64,000 nt of DNA from Persicobacter sp. CCB-QB2 (GTDB lineage: Bacteria > Bacteroidota > Bacteroidia > Cytophagales > Cyclobacteriaceae), in the NCBI RefSeq assembly GCF_001274635.1, contig NZ_LBGV01000001.1, positions 2,108,001 through 2,172,000 of the forward strand, in the 5' to 3' direction. The notes below the pieces were generated by a model. It searched no databases, was not told where the DNA came from, and saw only the letters and a list, made by a program, of their open reading frames with translations. Shown here one piece after another: positions 18,173-28,734 of this stretch (within the stretch, counting starts at the first letter, position 1; each line of letters begins with the position of its first letter). The position numbers and the translations under genes are program-made.

Positions 18173-18913
18173 TCAAAAAAACTGCACCAGCTTACGCAAA
18201 GGCTTTGCATAACGCGTATAAAACTTCGGCTCCAATCCATTTACCTCCCAAGCCCTGGCATCCATTTGATTCGCCTTCCAGCGCGCCTGCCAGCTCACAT
18301 TACTCGCACCGCCAACGCGCATCTTCACCATCACCTCCGGCAAATAGCTCATCGATATTTTATGCTTTACCATAAAGCGCAACATCAGTTCATAATCCGC
18401 AGCAGAACCAAAGTCCAGGCGATAGCCGCCCAGCTCCGCAAACAATTCTCGCTTACAGTAAAAAGTAGGATGCGGCGGCATCCAGCCCTTATAAAATTCC
18501 TGCACGTCATAGCCTTCCGACACCCAGTTGCGATGCACCTGATCTGTATCGGCCTGCTGCACATATTGCAGATCAGCATATAACCCATCCGTTCCGCGCT
18601 CTTGCAGCAAGGCCACCATATTCGAAATCACATTCGGTGAAGCAAAAAAATCATCCGCATGGATCAAGCCCACATAATCTCCCGACGCCATGCCAATGCC
18701 CTTATTGATGGCATCATACAGCCCCTTATCTGGTTCACTTACCCAGCGGTCTACCCTTGAGCAGGCTTTCACTAAATCCATTGTCCCATCCGAGGAACCA
18801 CCATCCACTACGATGTATTCTATATTGTGATAATCCTGTGAAGCTACGGAATCAAGGGTACTTTGCAGGGTCTCCTCTGCATTAAAACAGATTGTAATAA
18901 TAGAAATCTTCAT
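18173..18913 (-). CDS. Glycosyltransferase family 2 (WcaA-like)
   Basis: This gene encodes a 246-aa GT-A fold glycosyltransferase. The N-terminal strand ISIITICFNAEETL, the VVDGGSSDGT motif (about 35-44), and the HADD metal-binding motif (about 84-87) are present. Cytoplasmic, probably adding one sugar of the capsule repeat unit. Its ATG overlaps the stop of the upstream GT2 gene (TAATG arrangement at 18911-18915), showing translational coupling in the operon. The donor sugar cannot be told. It is the last gene of the tight wza-to-GT2 run. Confidence 0.9.
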   Translation of the reverse strand: MKISIITICFNAEETLQSTLDSVASQDYHNIEYIVVDGGSSDGTMDLVKACSRVDRWVSEPDKGLYDAINKGIGMASGDYVGLIHADDFFASPNVISNMVALLQERGTDGLYADLQYVQQADTDQVHRNWVSEGYDVQEFYKGWMPPHPTFYCKRELFAELGGYRLDFGSAADYELMLRFMVKHKISMSYLPEVMVKMRVGGASNVSWQARWKANQMDARAWEVNGLEPKFYTRYAKPLRKLVQFF

Positions 18914-19815
18914 TAAAGCTGAATCTGATATTCCTTTGCAATATATTGCTTAATGGCTGTGGTATCACCTCCACATTTTTGCTTAATTTCAAAAATTTGG
19001 GCATCCACCAAAGTCCTGTACCACCAGCCTTGAAAAAAATGCCACATAAAACCAGCCTTCCCATCTCTGAAGCCCATTTTGAAAAAATAGCGATAAATGA
19101 AATAGGCCAGAGCCCGCCCAAAAAGGGGCTGCCGCATGTATTTATATTTTTTACTCCGCTTAGAATCTGCCTGCCTATTTAATTCCAAATCCTGAGGCAC
19201 TGTTTCTTTTGATATAAGACCATATTCCATATCCAGCAAATCAATTGCCTCTCTTATGGCATACCCATTATGTTTTCCAATCCACCAGGATAAATTATTC
19301 AAATTATGATCCACAAAATCATGCTCAAACTCCAAATCAGTTCCTGACTTTAAAACAATGTGTTCATCCATCCACCTCTGTTCACAAACTCCCTTTCCTT
19401 TACGAAATAGTCGACACAATTTAACGGGATAGACGCCCTGTTTTACCCAATCCCCCATAAATATATGTCTTCTTTTAAAGGTAATACCAGAAACCCTCGA
19501 CTCTATATTGGGCAACCTGTCCTGAAGTTCAGCCACCAATTCAGGTAAAAGGTATTCATCTGCATCAAGTCTTAAAACCCATTCTCCAGTGATAGGCAAA
19601 TTAGCTAAGCCCCAATTAAACTGCTTGGCATAGTTTTTCTCCCACTTATTTTGAAAAACCTGAGCGCCCATTTTTTGAGCCAGAGCCACCGTCTTATCAG
19701 AAGAAAAAGAATCCACAATAAAAACTTCCTTGACCCAACCTTTTACATTATTGATACATCTTTCAATATGCTTTTCCTCATTATAGGTGAGGATAATCAC
19801 TGATATGTCTAGCAC
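18913..19815 (-). CDS. Glycosyltransferase family 2 (KdtX/WaaE-like)
   Basis: This gene encodes a 300-aa GT-A fold protein. It starts with ISVIILTYNEEKHIERC, followed by FIVDSFSSDKT and RLDADEYLLP (DAD-type metal motif, about 83-86), in the manner of WaaE/KdtX-like GT2 enzymes. A basic hydrophobic stretch late in the protein (YFIYRYFFKMGFRDG) suggests contact with the membrane. It begins two bases after the end of the WcaF-like gene and overlaps the next GT2. Role: a capsule repeat-unit sugar transfer; donor unknown. Confidence 0.9.
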   Translation of the reverse strand: MLDISVIILTYNEEKHIERCINNVKGWVKEVFIVDSFSSDKTVALAQKMGAQVFQNKWEKNYAKQFNWGLANLPITGEWVLRLDADEYLLPELVAELQDRLPNIESRVSGITFKRRHIFMGDWVKQGVYPVKLCRLFRKGKGVCEQRWMDEHIVLKSGTDLEFEHDFVDHNLNNLSWWIGKHNGYAIREAIDLLDMEYGLISKETVPQDLELNRQADSKRSKKYKYMRQPLFGRALAYFIYRYFFKMGFRDGKAGFMWHFFQGWWYRTLVDAQIFEIKQKCGGDTTAIKQYIAKEYQIQL

Positions 19816-19817
19816 AA

Positions 19818-20371
19818 CTACTGAATTATTCGTTTTTTAATAAAACGGGCCGGATTACCCCCAACCACTTCCCAGGAATTAACATCTTTATAAACAGCTG
19901 CCCGGGCGCCAACCACAGCCCCCTGTCCAATTTTCACCCCCATACCAATAAATGCATCTGCGCCGACCCATGCCTGGTCTTCTATCATTATCGGCGCTGT
20001 AATCAATGGATTATCAGCATTCATAATATCATGGGAGGCGGTACACAAATAAGTCTTTTGAGAAACAGTAGCATGAGGGCCAATAGTGACCAGCGCCACA
20101 TTATAGCAATCCACCTCTGGGCAAGGCAGGAATATGGGCCCATTATCAGGTTCCAAGGTGCATAAATGTTAACCGATGAATAAATATTGGCCGTGCCGTG
20201 CACCTTCCCTCCAAATAAGCGTACCAGTAAGCGCTTCCAGGGCATTCCCACACTCCGGGGCAATGGTCGTGCGAAAAGGCCCCAAATGATTTGCCATAAC
20301 AACCTTTTCATTTGATGCCAGCGCCCTAAATTATTGACATATTTGGATAAATCGACCTGCTGTTCCTCCAT
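19818..20371 (-). CDS. WcaF-like hexapeptide acyltransferase (frameshifted)
   Basis: This is a left-handed beta-helix O-acetyltransferase resembling colanic acid WcaF: RPLPRSVGMPWKRLLVRLFG early, SVNIYAPWNL, then CYNVALVTIGPHATVSQK, DQAWVGADAFIG and GGNPARFI. The frame breaks at the GGG run 20119-20121: one more base turns CLAQRW into the expected CLGPEVDCYN-type motif and gives 184 aa, the normal size. It would acetylate a sugar of the capsule. It sits with 1-2 base gaps between GT4 and GT2, so the operon is intact around it. Confidence 0.85.
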
Positions 20372-20372
20372 C

Positions 20373-21515
20373 TTAATCTAAATAAACAAAATCCGGTTTT
20401 TCCGTTTTCCCTAAAATCCATTCATAAAGCAAAGCCATTTTTTCGGCTACCGCCTCTATGGAATAATGGTCTTCCACCAATTTTCTTCCCCGCATTCCCA
20501 TCTCTCTCAATTCAGAAGAGGGTAATTGGAGCGCTTGTTCCAGCGCCTTAACAAGTGGATCTACCCCAATATCAATCCACCAACCCGCATTTCGCGTACT
20601 TAATTCTTCCCATGGAGTGCCTTTTGTCGTTATCACAGGAACACCACATGCCAAAGCTTCTGCTACTACAATGCCGAAATTTTCGCTGTAGGTGGGAAGA
20701 ACGAATAAATCAGCCTCATGATATTTTTTTTGTTTATCATGACCAAATAAGGGAGGCAATAAATACACTTCATTTTCTAGCCCCACTTCATTAATAAATG
20801 ATCGAATATCAGCTATATATCTTGGACAACCATTTCCAACAATTTGTAGTCTCCAGCCCCTTTTAAACCCTGATTCAATGTTACGCCAAGCTTTAATTAG
20901 ATTTTCCAAACCTTTCTTTTTATGTATTCGGGAAAGAAACAGTATAGTCTTTTCCCCTTTCGGCTTAGTTTGCATTGATGCGGGCGAATAAAGATTAAGG
21001 TTTATTCCATTTGAAATAACTGAGATTGGATTTTCAAACCCTAAACTTCTAATACTTCTCAATTCACTTTTGGCAGTACAATGAAAAACGCACTTCTTGC
21101 TCAATAGAAGCCTAAAAAAAAGCAAAAACACCTTTTTTTTCAACCTTCCTTCCTTAAGAGCCCATGGCTCTAACATTCCTCGTGGTGAAATCACAATATT
21201 TAGGTCTTTAAACAAACCGATCATCAAAATAATTAAAAATTGCCATTCCCAAACCCCTTGCAAATGAACAATTTTGAATTTATTCAAACTTCGAAAGAAC
21301 ACTAGAAATTTTGTGAGAGCAAAAAAATCGACTAAATTAATCTTAAAACGACTTGTTGCAAAATTATTCACTATTGGATCCTCAATATAAAAACAATTCA
21401 ACTGACCTTTAAAATTAATATCCTTTTCTAACAAAGCAGAAATCTGGCCAGTTAAACTCCGCGACGGCCCACCAGATTTAACTTCTATGCTATTAATATA
21501 ATAATCAACGTCCAT
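20373..21515 (-). CDS. Glycosyltransferase family 4
   Basis: This gene encodes a 380-aa GT-B enzyme. The N-terminal region has GGPSRSLTGQ, the middle ISPRGMLEPWAL, and the C-terminal lobe ILFLSRIHKKKGLENLI and the donor-binding ExFGxxxxE motif as SENFGIVVAEALACG (about 284-298). It starts 11 bases inside the wzy reading frame, so it is translationally coupled. The first two-thirds is AT-rich like wzy and wzx, while the C-terminal end has the base composition of the surrounding genome. The sugar donor is unknown. Confidence 0.92.
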   Translation of the reverse strand: MDVDYYINSIEVKSGGPSRSLTGQISALLEKDINFKGQLNCFYIEDPIVNNFATSRFKINLVDFFALTKFLVFFRSLNKFKIVHLQGVWEWQFLIILMIGLFKDLNIVISPRGMLEPWALKEGRLKKKVFLLFFRLLLSKKCVFHCTAKSELRSIRSLGFENPISVISNGINLNLYSPASMQTKPKGEKTILFLSRIHKKKGLENLIKAWRNIESGFKRGWRLQIVGNGCPRYIADIRSFINEVGLENEVYLLPPLFGHDKQKKYHEADLFVLPTYSENFGIVVAEALACGVPVITTKGTPWEELSTRNAGWWIDIGVDPLVKALEQALQLPSSELREMGMRGRKLVEDHYSIEAVAEKMALLYEWILGKTEKPDFVYLD

Positions 21516-22856
21516 GGTAAAAGACTCTGGTTAAAGTATAAATAAAGTAAAAAAACAACAATAAACTACATGTTGTAATCATATTCATAAGCCTTAGACT
21601 ACTAAAATTAAAATTAAAGACTGAATATAAATACAAATAAAACCAAAAAGGAGAATAATTTGTATTACACATCAATTTATATAAAAAAACATTAAATCTT
21701 CCTAAACCAAAAAAAGCTAAAACAACCCCTAATAACAGAAAATTCGCATAACCAAACCCCATGTTTTCTATAGGGAAAGAAAATTCCCTTAAATGGTTTC
21801 TTGGGATTAAAGGCACATAGTTTTTCCCTCTAACAATAGTACTCACAAAATACATTCCTTCATCAATTGGAGGCCTTTCTTCAGATGGTATATTTCGCTG
21901 GAATAAATTGGATGGAATAGTTCCTAAGGAAGAAAACCTCCAAATATTATCCTTATCAAAATGATTTACAGTAAAAACATCTATGTAAGTATAAGATAAA
22001 TTAGAAAAAAAATCGGAAACACCTAATTCATTAACAATACTAGTTCGTCCTGAAATAATATTATCAAACCCATTTTTTGACCTTAGCAAAGGAACAAAAA
22101 AAACATAAAAGAAAATTAGAGCAAAAAATGGGGAAAACCTCCAAAAATTCTTAAGTGAAAATTCAATTTTATTTACATAATAATAATAAGCAGAAAGAAG
22201 CATAACAACTAAATAAAGAGTATCCTTTCGGCCCCAGTTGACGAAAAAACAAATATTGTTAAACACACCCAACAAATTATAAGCAAATAACCAAAAAACG
22301 ATTTCTTATCTTTCTGCAAAATTAGAAGAAATACAGTAGACATCCCCAGTAAAGGCCTCAACTTCAAACCATGTTGACCACTTTGCAAAGCTACTCTATC
22401 ATGCAAATTAGTTAGAAGAACTTGAATTCCACCTAAACTTTTTACGAAAGAAACATATCCCGCCAACGCAATAAGAGAACAAATAAAAACACTTAAAAAA
22501 AGTGGCTTACGATCTATATTCAAACTTCTTGAATAATCTAAACTTGGCTTAAAACTCGAAGAACCATAATAAATCCCAGCTAAAAGTGAAATGAAAGCAA
22601 CTGTTTGAACAAACGCATATTTTAAAAAAGCCCAATCTAAAGCAATATTAGCATAATTATTAAAATAACGTAAAACTCGTTCGTTGAAAAAGGATTCATC
22701 AAAAGCAGTAAAAAATATATATGGAACATTCCTAACTAGAAAAATAAAAGACATAATTTTACTTGGAAAAAAAACATCCACTTTTCTAAATAAACGCATC
22801 CCCCATATATACAAAAAAAGAAACCAAACGGCAACAATAAAAATAGACAGATCCAT
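21505..22856 (-). CDS. wzy: Wzy-like O-antigen/capsule polymerase (frameshifted)
   Basis: The gene has two open frames (22209-22862 and 21505-22275) that join into one polytopic inner membrane protein of about 450 aa with ten or more hydrophobic segments, a large hydrophilic loop (SGRTSIVNELG to PIENMGFGYAN) and no soluble domain. That is the usual look of Wzy polymerases, which link capsule repeat units in the periplasm. The break lies in the CCCC run 22232-22235; one more G gives FSSTGGRKDTLYL. The ATG at 22856 is preferred to a TTG at 22862. Very AT-rich. Assigned by topology and position between wzx and the transferases. Confidence 0.75.
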
Positions 22857-22858
22857 GG

Positions 22859-23404
22859 TCAATCCTTTCTACCTATAAAACGCGCAGGATTTCCACCTAC
22901 AATTGTATTTTTAGGTACTGATTTTGTTACCACAGAACCTGCTGCAATTATTGACCCTTCGCCTATAAATTCAACATTCTCACACACAATAACAGAAGCT
23001 CCAATCCAAACATTCTGCCCAATAGCAAGACTCTTTTTTATCGGCCTTGAATTAGGATTGTAGCCATGTGAATGAGTAAAAATCTTAGTATTTCGAGAGA
23101 TTACCACATTATTTCCAATTATTAGTCCCCCAGTATAATCAATCTCCGAACTTGAGCAAATTTTAACTTTATCACCTATTTTTGCCACCCCACTATCAAA
23201 TCCCAACTCAGTAGAAAATACAACGCCTTTCTCCACAAGAAAATCACCCTCAAGAAAAATATTATTAGGCCTAGATATGGATACTCCCTGCCCAAACATA
23301 ATTACCCCACCAGTATGATGTATGAAAATCTTCCAAAAAAAAGTCGCGCATTCCCGTAAAAACCTCCTATAAACTCTAACAACAAAGAATAAACATGTAT
23401 ACAT
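22859..23404 (-). CDS. Hexapeptide-repeat acyltransferase
   Basis: This gene encodes a 181-aa protein. After a hydrophobic/basic N terminus it shows left-handed beta-helix repeats ([62 protein letters not shown]) and the ending [10 protein letters not shown]. The catalytic histidine is likely in FTHSHG. It probably acetylates a capsule sugar. The stop codon overlaps the start region of wzy. It is AT-rich like its neighbours. Confidence 0.88.
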   Translation of the reverse strand: MYTCLFFVVRVYRRFLRECATFFWKIFIHHTGGVIMFGQGVSISRPNNIFLEGDFLVEKGVVFSTELGFDSGVAKIGDKVKICSSSEIDYTGGLIIGNNVVISRNTKIFTHSHGYNPNSRPIKKSLAIGQNVWIGASVIVCENVEFIGEGSIIAAGSVVTKSVPKNTIVGGNPARFIGRKD

Positions 23405-23435
23405 ATAAAAACAACTTCAAACTAAAATAACGACC

Positions 23436-24932
23436 TCACACTTGAATAAAATCCTTAATCATATTTCTTTTAGAATATATTGAGTATAATGAAATACAAA
23501 TTGATATAATACTAAAGCTATATAAAGAAAAACCATAAAAAACAAATAAACAAACACCGAAAGTAAAAGAAATATTTGTAATAATAAACGGGAAAATCTT
23601 TACCCTCAAATAAGGCAAACCCAAAAACTCATCTAACTCTAATATTAAAAAAATCAACCCAACCAATTCGGAAAAACAAATAACCAGACCAACATTATAA
23701 AAGTCAACATCCAATAATAAAACTAAAAATAGTCCCGAAAAAATAAATACTGCTCTCAAAAAGGAATAGCGCAATAACAATTTAGACTCACTTATCCTCT
23801 TAAAGAACTGCAAAACTACATTATTGAAATTTAAAAAAAATACACCCAAAAAGGTCCATAAAAACAATTCCATACTAAAATCCAATTCACCACGCGTCCA
23901 GGTTAAAAACACCTGTTCAATATAGGGAAACAAAATCAAAAGCGTCGTAACAATCATCACACTTGATACTCCCCAATAAAAAGAAAAAAAATCCAGCAAT
24001 CGTTCCTTACTATTAGAAACATATTGCTTTTGTAACTCAGGCAACAATGGTTCTGTAAACACAGTCGAACATTTTAAACAAAAATTGGACACGACCTTTG
24101 TGGTTGAAAAAATAGGGACAAAAAGTGGAGTAAACAAAAGACCAATAAAAGCTATTAAACCATTTTCATAAAATTTATCGAACAAAAAGCTTATAAGCAA
24201 CCCAAAAGTTCGCTTAGTATACTGCACTCCACCAATAAACGATAATCTGGCATTTCTTAAAAAAGAGTGAAACAACCCCCAATGCATATAAGAAATGAAA
24301 AAAGTAAAAATAACCTGAAACAAAAACAAAAGTATAATAACTGCAGATAGTGATCTAAATAATACCAGACTTATAATTATCAATATCACTTCACCAAGAT
24401 CGTTAAACACCTCATATTTTATTCGTAAGTGGATCTTACCTATAGGCTCAAGAAGCCTGAGAAAAAAGATAATAAATACCTGATTCAACAACCGCGCAAG
24501 TAACAATAGAATAAAAGCAAAGCCAAACAACCCTAAGCCTATAGACATGTCCTGAAAGAAAATTCCGATCATTGCCAGTAAAAAACCTAAGCTCACTTGT
24601 ATAATTAACCCAACCACAATCCCTGAAAAACCATTACTTATATCTTGGTATTTTAACTCACCCTTATAAGTCATTAAATTCACTTCATTTGAACAGAAAT
24701 TCAAGTTGCCTAAATTCAATGAACGTATAATAAATACATAAGAGTTTGCTATTAACCAAATTGAATATTGCTCGCCCCCAACGACATCTAAAAAAAAAGG
24801 AACAATAAGCAATTGTTTAATAATATTTACAAAAACATTACCCCCACTCCATAAAAAGGCTTGGTTACTGCTTGATTTAAATTTGAACCGGAAAATATTT
24901 TTTAACTTACTCGGCATAATATCCTTCTCCAT
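23436..24932 (-). CDS. wzx: Wzx-like polysaccharide flippase
   Basis: This gene encodes a 498-aa integral membrane protein with about twelve to fourteen hydrophobic segments, the layout of MOP-superfamily flippases that turn lipid-linked repeat units across the inner membrane. The start could be ATG at 24932 or at 24917 (MPSKLKN); both overlap the end of wzc (stop at 24907), so coupling is likely either way. AT content is high compared with the first part of wzc. Position between wzc and wzy supports the call. Confidence 0.8.
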   Translation of the reverse strand: MEKDIMPSKLKNIFRFKFKSSSNQAFLWSGGNVFVNIIKQLLIVPFFLDVVGGEQYSIWLIANSYVFIIRSLNLGNLNFCSNEVNLMTYKGELKYQDISNGFSGIVVGLIIQVSLGFLLAMIGIFFQDMSIGLGLFGFAFILLLLARLLNQVFIIFFLRLLEPIGKIHLRIKYEVFNDLGEVILIIISLVLFRSLSAVIILLFLFQVIFTFFISYMHWGLFHSFLRNARLSFIGGVQYTKRTFGLLISFLFDKFYENGLIAFIGLLFTPLFVPIFSTTKVVSNFCLKCSTVFTEPLLPELQKQYVSNSKERLLDFFSFYWGVSSVMIVTTLLILFPYIEQVFLTWTRGELDFSMELFLWTFLGVFFLNFNNVVLQFFKRISESKLLLRYSFLRAVFIFSGLFLVLLLDVDFYNVGLVICFSELVGLIFLILELDEFLGLPYLRVKIFPFIITNISFTFGVCLFVFYGFSLYSFSIISICISLYSIYSKRNMIKDFIQV

Positions 24933-27237
24933 ATCGATAAGAATAACTGTACTGCGTATCAGAACTTTTCAAATCGACATCATTAAAGACAAGAAAAGTA
25001 TTATCCAAGTATATGTCCATTTTTCTTTCTCGTATTCCTTTCAATATCTTTTTTGGGGTTTTATTTTGCCTAACTACTAAAACCTTTGTATCTACTAGTT
25101 CAACTAAAGACATAGCATCTGATACGACATGAATAGGAGCTGTATCAATGATAATCACCTCGTATTTATCCTTTAGTTCATGAATTAAAAGATTCATTTT
25201 TTCTGACATCAATAATTCAGAGGGATTTGGTGGAATAATTCCACTAGGAAGGACATCAAGCTCTTTATGAGGAGAAAATAAAACATCCTGAAAGCCAGCA
25301 TACTGCGACGTCAAGTAATTACTTAAACCTTTACTATCCTTCTCAATATCAAAATATCTATGTAAGGTAGGTTTCCTCAAATCAGCACCAATCAAAAGTG
25401 TCTTTTTTCCTGCCAGCGCATTTGCCCACGAAAGATTAGAGGCAAGAAAAGTTTTCCCTTCTCCTGGCATAGCAGAGGACAATAATATTATGTGAGCACC
25501 TTTGTTTGATTTTAACATAAATAAAGATGCTCTCAATTGCCTAATACTCTCTGAAACAGCACTAACCGGATCATCCAAAATTGGTCTACTTGCCTTCCCT
25601 TTATAAACAGCTCCAATAACACTAATACCTGTTAATCTTTCCACATCCTCCTTTATTGTCACGTTTGTTTCAATAATAATGTTAAAATAATAAATTCCCA
25701 CAAAAAGCAACAAAGCAACAAAACTCCCTATACCCAATACCATCTTTTTACTTGGGGATATTGCATTATTAGAAATCTTTGGCTTTACCATCACCTCATA
25801 ATCCGAAGTAGCTCCGGCCCGCATAATGGCAATCTCCATTTTTTTCTGCATAAGCATGGTGGAAATGTCTTCATTCAGTTTATACATCCGGTCCATTTTG
25901 GACATCAGCTTGGCACTGGTATGCTGATCACCCAGCCCCGCTAATAATTTCTTACGTTCCTTATCTAATTCCCCACCCTGATAGGCGTATTCCCTCCTCA
26001 TATTGGCTATATTCTCCAATATGCTCAATTCAATCCGCTCTACCTGCCGTGCCACTTTATTCACCAAAGGGTTCATCTCATTGGCCTTTACTTTAAAAGC
26101 CTTTTGCTCCAATTTTAGCTCCACATACTGCATAACCAATTCCTGCAGCAGGGGAATATCAAGTCCCAAAGCATTAGGCGCAAACACATCTTCAGCTCTT
26201 TTCTCAATCAGGTAAGCCTCCAGATAATCAATATAGCGGTTACGCATTTCCAGCTGCATGCGGCTGTACTCCACATCTTTCAAACTGGCCAAATAAGAAG
26301 TATCCCCTTGAAGATACTCCCAGTTCTCCAGGGCAAACTGATTGATGGCCTCATCGAAGCGATTCAGGGAATCACTCAGATTAAATAACTGCTGATCTAC
26401 AAAGCTCAACACCTGATTCAGACTGGCATTTTTCTTTTCTATGGAGCTTTCTTCTATTACTTCAAAAAAAGTAGATAGGAAAATCATTTCCTTATAGGGT
26501 GTTTCCCCCTGAATAGAAACGCCCAATAGAGAGGACCCCTCTTCCACCCAATTAATGTTTAGGCGCTCTTTATAAACATCAGCCAAATAGTCCAAATCAT
26601 TAATGACAAACTGAAGACCATTAGGCAAATCTTGCTTGCTCCCAAACTCCCCTTGTATAAAATTAACTTTAAAACTGAAGGCCCCTAAGGTTATTTCCTC
26701 TCCTTCCTGATATTGTTTTTTCTCCAATAAAGGAGCCCATTGATTTAAAGGGTCATCTAATTCTAAGCTAAAACTTTTATCCTCATTAAAGTCAATAGAA
26801 AATACAAGGCCGTAAGGACCATTCAATTCATCATTTTTATCGTTTAATACTACCTGATACAATTGTGCCGGATACAATTCTGAACGCTTTATTTTGCCTT
26901 CCGCAAAATAAGTCGTTTGAATATTCATCCGTTTAATCGTTTCCTTCAGATTATCCTCATGCGTAATAATGGCGATTTCCTTTCGAATGTCCACATCCTT
27001 CCATAACAGTTTATTTAACTCATTAGGTATGGGCAAAAAACTACTACTCCCCCCTTGCTGCTCCCAACGTTTGCTGACAATTTGGCTATTCACCACATAA
27101 ATTTTGGAGGCATAGCGTAAATAAACGAAAGCACATAGCAAGCCGACAAAAACCAGCCCTGCTCCCACATACCAGTTGCGCTTTAGTTTGTTAATCAAGC
27201 GCAAAATATCCTGTAATTCCTGACTTTGTTCGGTCAT
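24907..27237 (-). CDS. wzc: Wzc-like polysaccharide copolymerase with BY-kinase
   Basis: This gene encodes a 776-aa inner membrane protein. It has TM1 (about 22-42), a long periplasmic Wzz/GumC-type region with coiled coil (about 270-480), TM2 (about 499-520), and a cytoplasmic tyrosine kinase domain with Walker A PGEGKT (591-596), A' LLIGADLRKP (614-623) and B VIIIDTAP (about 695). The C terminus is a tyrosine cluster (YSYSYRYGEGYY) for autophosphorylation. It controls capsule polymerisation and export together with Wza. The kinase half is visibly more AT-rich than the periplasmic half, with the change near 25.8 kb. Confidence 0.93.
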   Translation of the reverse strand: MTEQSQELQDILRLINKLKRNWYVGAGLVFVGLLCAFVYLRYASKIYVVNSQIVSKRWEQQGGSSSFLPIPNELNKLLWKDVDIRKEIAIITHEDNLKETIKRMNIQTTYFAEGKIKRSELYPAQLYQVVLNDKNDELNGPYGLVFSIDFNEDKSFSLELDDPLNQWAPLLEKKQYQEGEEITLGAFSFKVNFIQGEFGSKQDLPNGLQFVINDLDYLADVYKERLNINWVEEGSSLLGVSIQGETPYKEMIFLSTFFEVIEESSIEKKNASLNQVLSFVDQQLFNLSDSLNRFDEAINQFALENWEYLQGDTSYLASLKDVEYSRMQLEMRNRYIDYLEAYLIEKRAEDVFAPNALGLDIPLLQELVMQYVELKLEQKAFKVKANEMNPLVNKVARQVERIELSILENIANMRREYAYQGGELDKERKKLLAGLGDQHTSAKLMSKMDRMYKLNEDISTMLMQKKMEIAIMRAGATSDYEVMVKPKISNNAISPSKKMVLGIGSFVALLLFVGIYYFNIIIETNVTIKEDVERLTGISVIGAVYKGKASRPILDDPVSAVSESIRQLRASLFMLKSNKGAHIILLSSAMPGEGKTFLASNLSWANALAGKKTLLIGADLRKPTLHRYFDIEKDSKGLSNYLTSQYAGFQDVLFSPHKELDVLPSGIIPPNPSELLMSEKMNLLIHELKDKYEVIIIDTAPIHVVSDAMSLVELVDTKVLVVRQNKTPKKILKGIRERKMDIYLDNTFLVFNDVDLKSSDTQYSYSYRYGEGYYAE

Positions 27238-27241
27238 CTTT

Positions 27242-28174
27242 CTATCGGGCTGAATAAATTAATGCAATAATAGAGACTAAAGAGCTGGTCAGCGCCACAA
27301 AGTTCATGGCATCGGGAATACCATATTTGCGGAAAGCTTTGGCGCCCAATGGGGGCACGATGATAACATCCCCTGGCTGAATATAATAATAAGGAGAAGA
27401 AAGAAAGCTTTCGTCCAATAGGTTTACATAGGCTACTTCTGAAGAACTGCCATCTTCCCGCACGACTTTGATCTTGCTCTTATCGGCAAATTCTGCAGGA
27501 GAGCCCGCCATGGCCAAGGCCTCAAAGAGATTCGTATTGTCTTTATAAGTATTGAATTGCCCTTCATTATTGACTTCTCCCAAAACAATAAAGCTGAAGT
27601 TCAATAGCTGCACCCTTACTTCCGGATTCTCAAAAAAGCCTCCCAACTTACTGTTCACTGCATTTTCCAACTCCACAAGCGTCATATCACGGACAGGAAT
27701 AATACCCAAATTTGGTAATTCAATATTACCCTCCTTATCCACAACAAAACCTGTTGATTGAGGTTCCCCCACAGCAATCGGCTTCCCCTCATCTGAATAC
27801 ATGACCTTATCTGCAATTTGAGTTTGTTGAACTCGATTGTTTACAGCAATTTGGTTACCTCCAGCAGAATTGTTTACATTGGTCTTAGGAGACAAATATA
27901 AAAACTCCCCCATCTGCACGGCATATTGATTGATAAAATCAAACTCCGAATTAGTCAAAGATCCAATCTTAATACTGACCACATCTCCGGGTTTCAAGTG
28001 GTATTGATGCTCCTTGCGTTCAAACTCACTGTAGATTTCATCAAAAGTGATGTTTTTCTTTTTATTGTCGCCGGAAGGCTGCAAATAAACCGAATTCCTC
28101 CTGGTGACGCAGGAAGAAAAAAGTAAAGCACAAACCGCCATAAACAGGCTCGCCTGAAGTAATCTTTGCAACAT
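27242..28174 (-). CDS. wza: Wza-like polysaccharide export lipoprotein
   Basis: This gene encodes an outer membrane polysaccharide export protein of about 310 aa. The start is set at ATG 28174 because it begins a lipoprotein signal peptide (MLQRLLQASLFMAVCALLFSSC with lipobox FSSC); an upstream in-frame start at 28270 would bury this signal. The Poly_export domain (HLKPGDVVSIKIG), SLBB regions (FIVLGEVNNEGQF; YYIQPGDVIIVPP) and a C-terminal hydrophobic helix follow. It forms the export channel with Wzc, whose gene starts 4 bases on. Confidence 0.92.
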   Translation of the reverse strand: MLQRLLQASLFMAVCALLFSSCVTRRNSVYLQPSGDNKKKNITFDEIYSEFERKEHQYHLKPGDVVSIKIGSLTNSEFDFINQYAVQMGEFLYLSPKTNVNNSAGGNQIAVNNRVQQTQIADKVMYSDEGKPIAVGEPQSTGFVVDKEGNIELPNLGIIPVRDMTLVELENAVNSKLGGFFENPEVRVQLLNFSFIVLGEVNNEGQFNTYKDNTNLFEALAMAGSPAEFADKSKIKVVREDGSSSEVAYVNLLDESFLSSPYYYIQPGDVIIVPPLGAKAFRKYGIPDAMNFVALTSSLVSIIALIYSAR

Positions 28175-28270
28175 GTATAGGGTTTTTAAATTTTGTAAGG
28201 TTGAATAAGCCTGGTAAATAATATTCGAAATCAAATCCGTCGGGCTACAGCTTCGCCCGCTCAGTCCCAT

Positions 28271-28734
28271 CGCCGAAACCTACCCTGCTTTCCCTTAGGC
28301 CATTACCTGATAGAAGTAAAATTATAAGGGGAAAAATCCTATGCAATATTGCACAATGCTTTGGTTTGCACAAGCCCCCTCACTTTATTCGTGCTAAAGT
28401 GAAAAAGCCGATTTGTAATAAATGAAATTTATCGCATTAATTTTCAATGAGTTAAAGACCTTTATTACCTTATTGTTAATCAACAAATCCTACAAAATTA
28501 TAAGATTGACTTTGGGTCCTAAAGGAGGGAATTAAAACAAAATGAGGGGCGAAGGCTGATAAAAATCAAGCTTGGATAGGCTTTTCGATAGGGTTTGCTT
28601 TTCTCTTTTAAAACTATTCCCTTAAAAAGTAGGATTGGCAAGAGACTGATCGTGCAAGACTATTGGAGTTAAAACGCAAAGGCTTTGTATGGGTAATAAA
28701 ATTGAAAAGGTGGGGAATGGAGTTAAACGCGAGA
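28271..28734. other. Gene-free leader upstream of wza
   Basis: No gene is seen. A perfect 12-bp palindrome TGCAATATTGCA lies at 28342-28353, about 170 bases upstream of the wza start. A short stem-loop follows (CACTTTA 28381-28387 with TAAAGTG 28395-28401). Either could be an operator or leader structure for the capsule operon; no promoter is claimed. Confidence 0.4.

Noticed and set aside
28175..28270. Longer start for Wza
   Set aside because: It would place 32 residues before a clear lipoprotein signal peptide.
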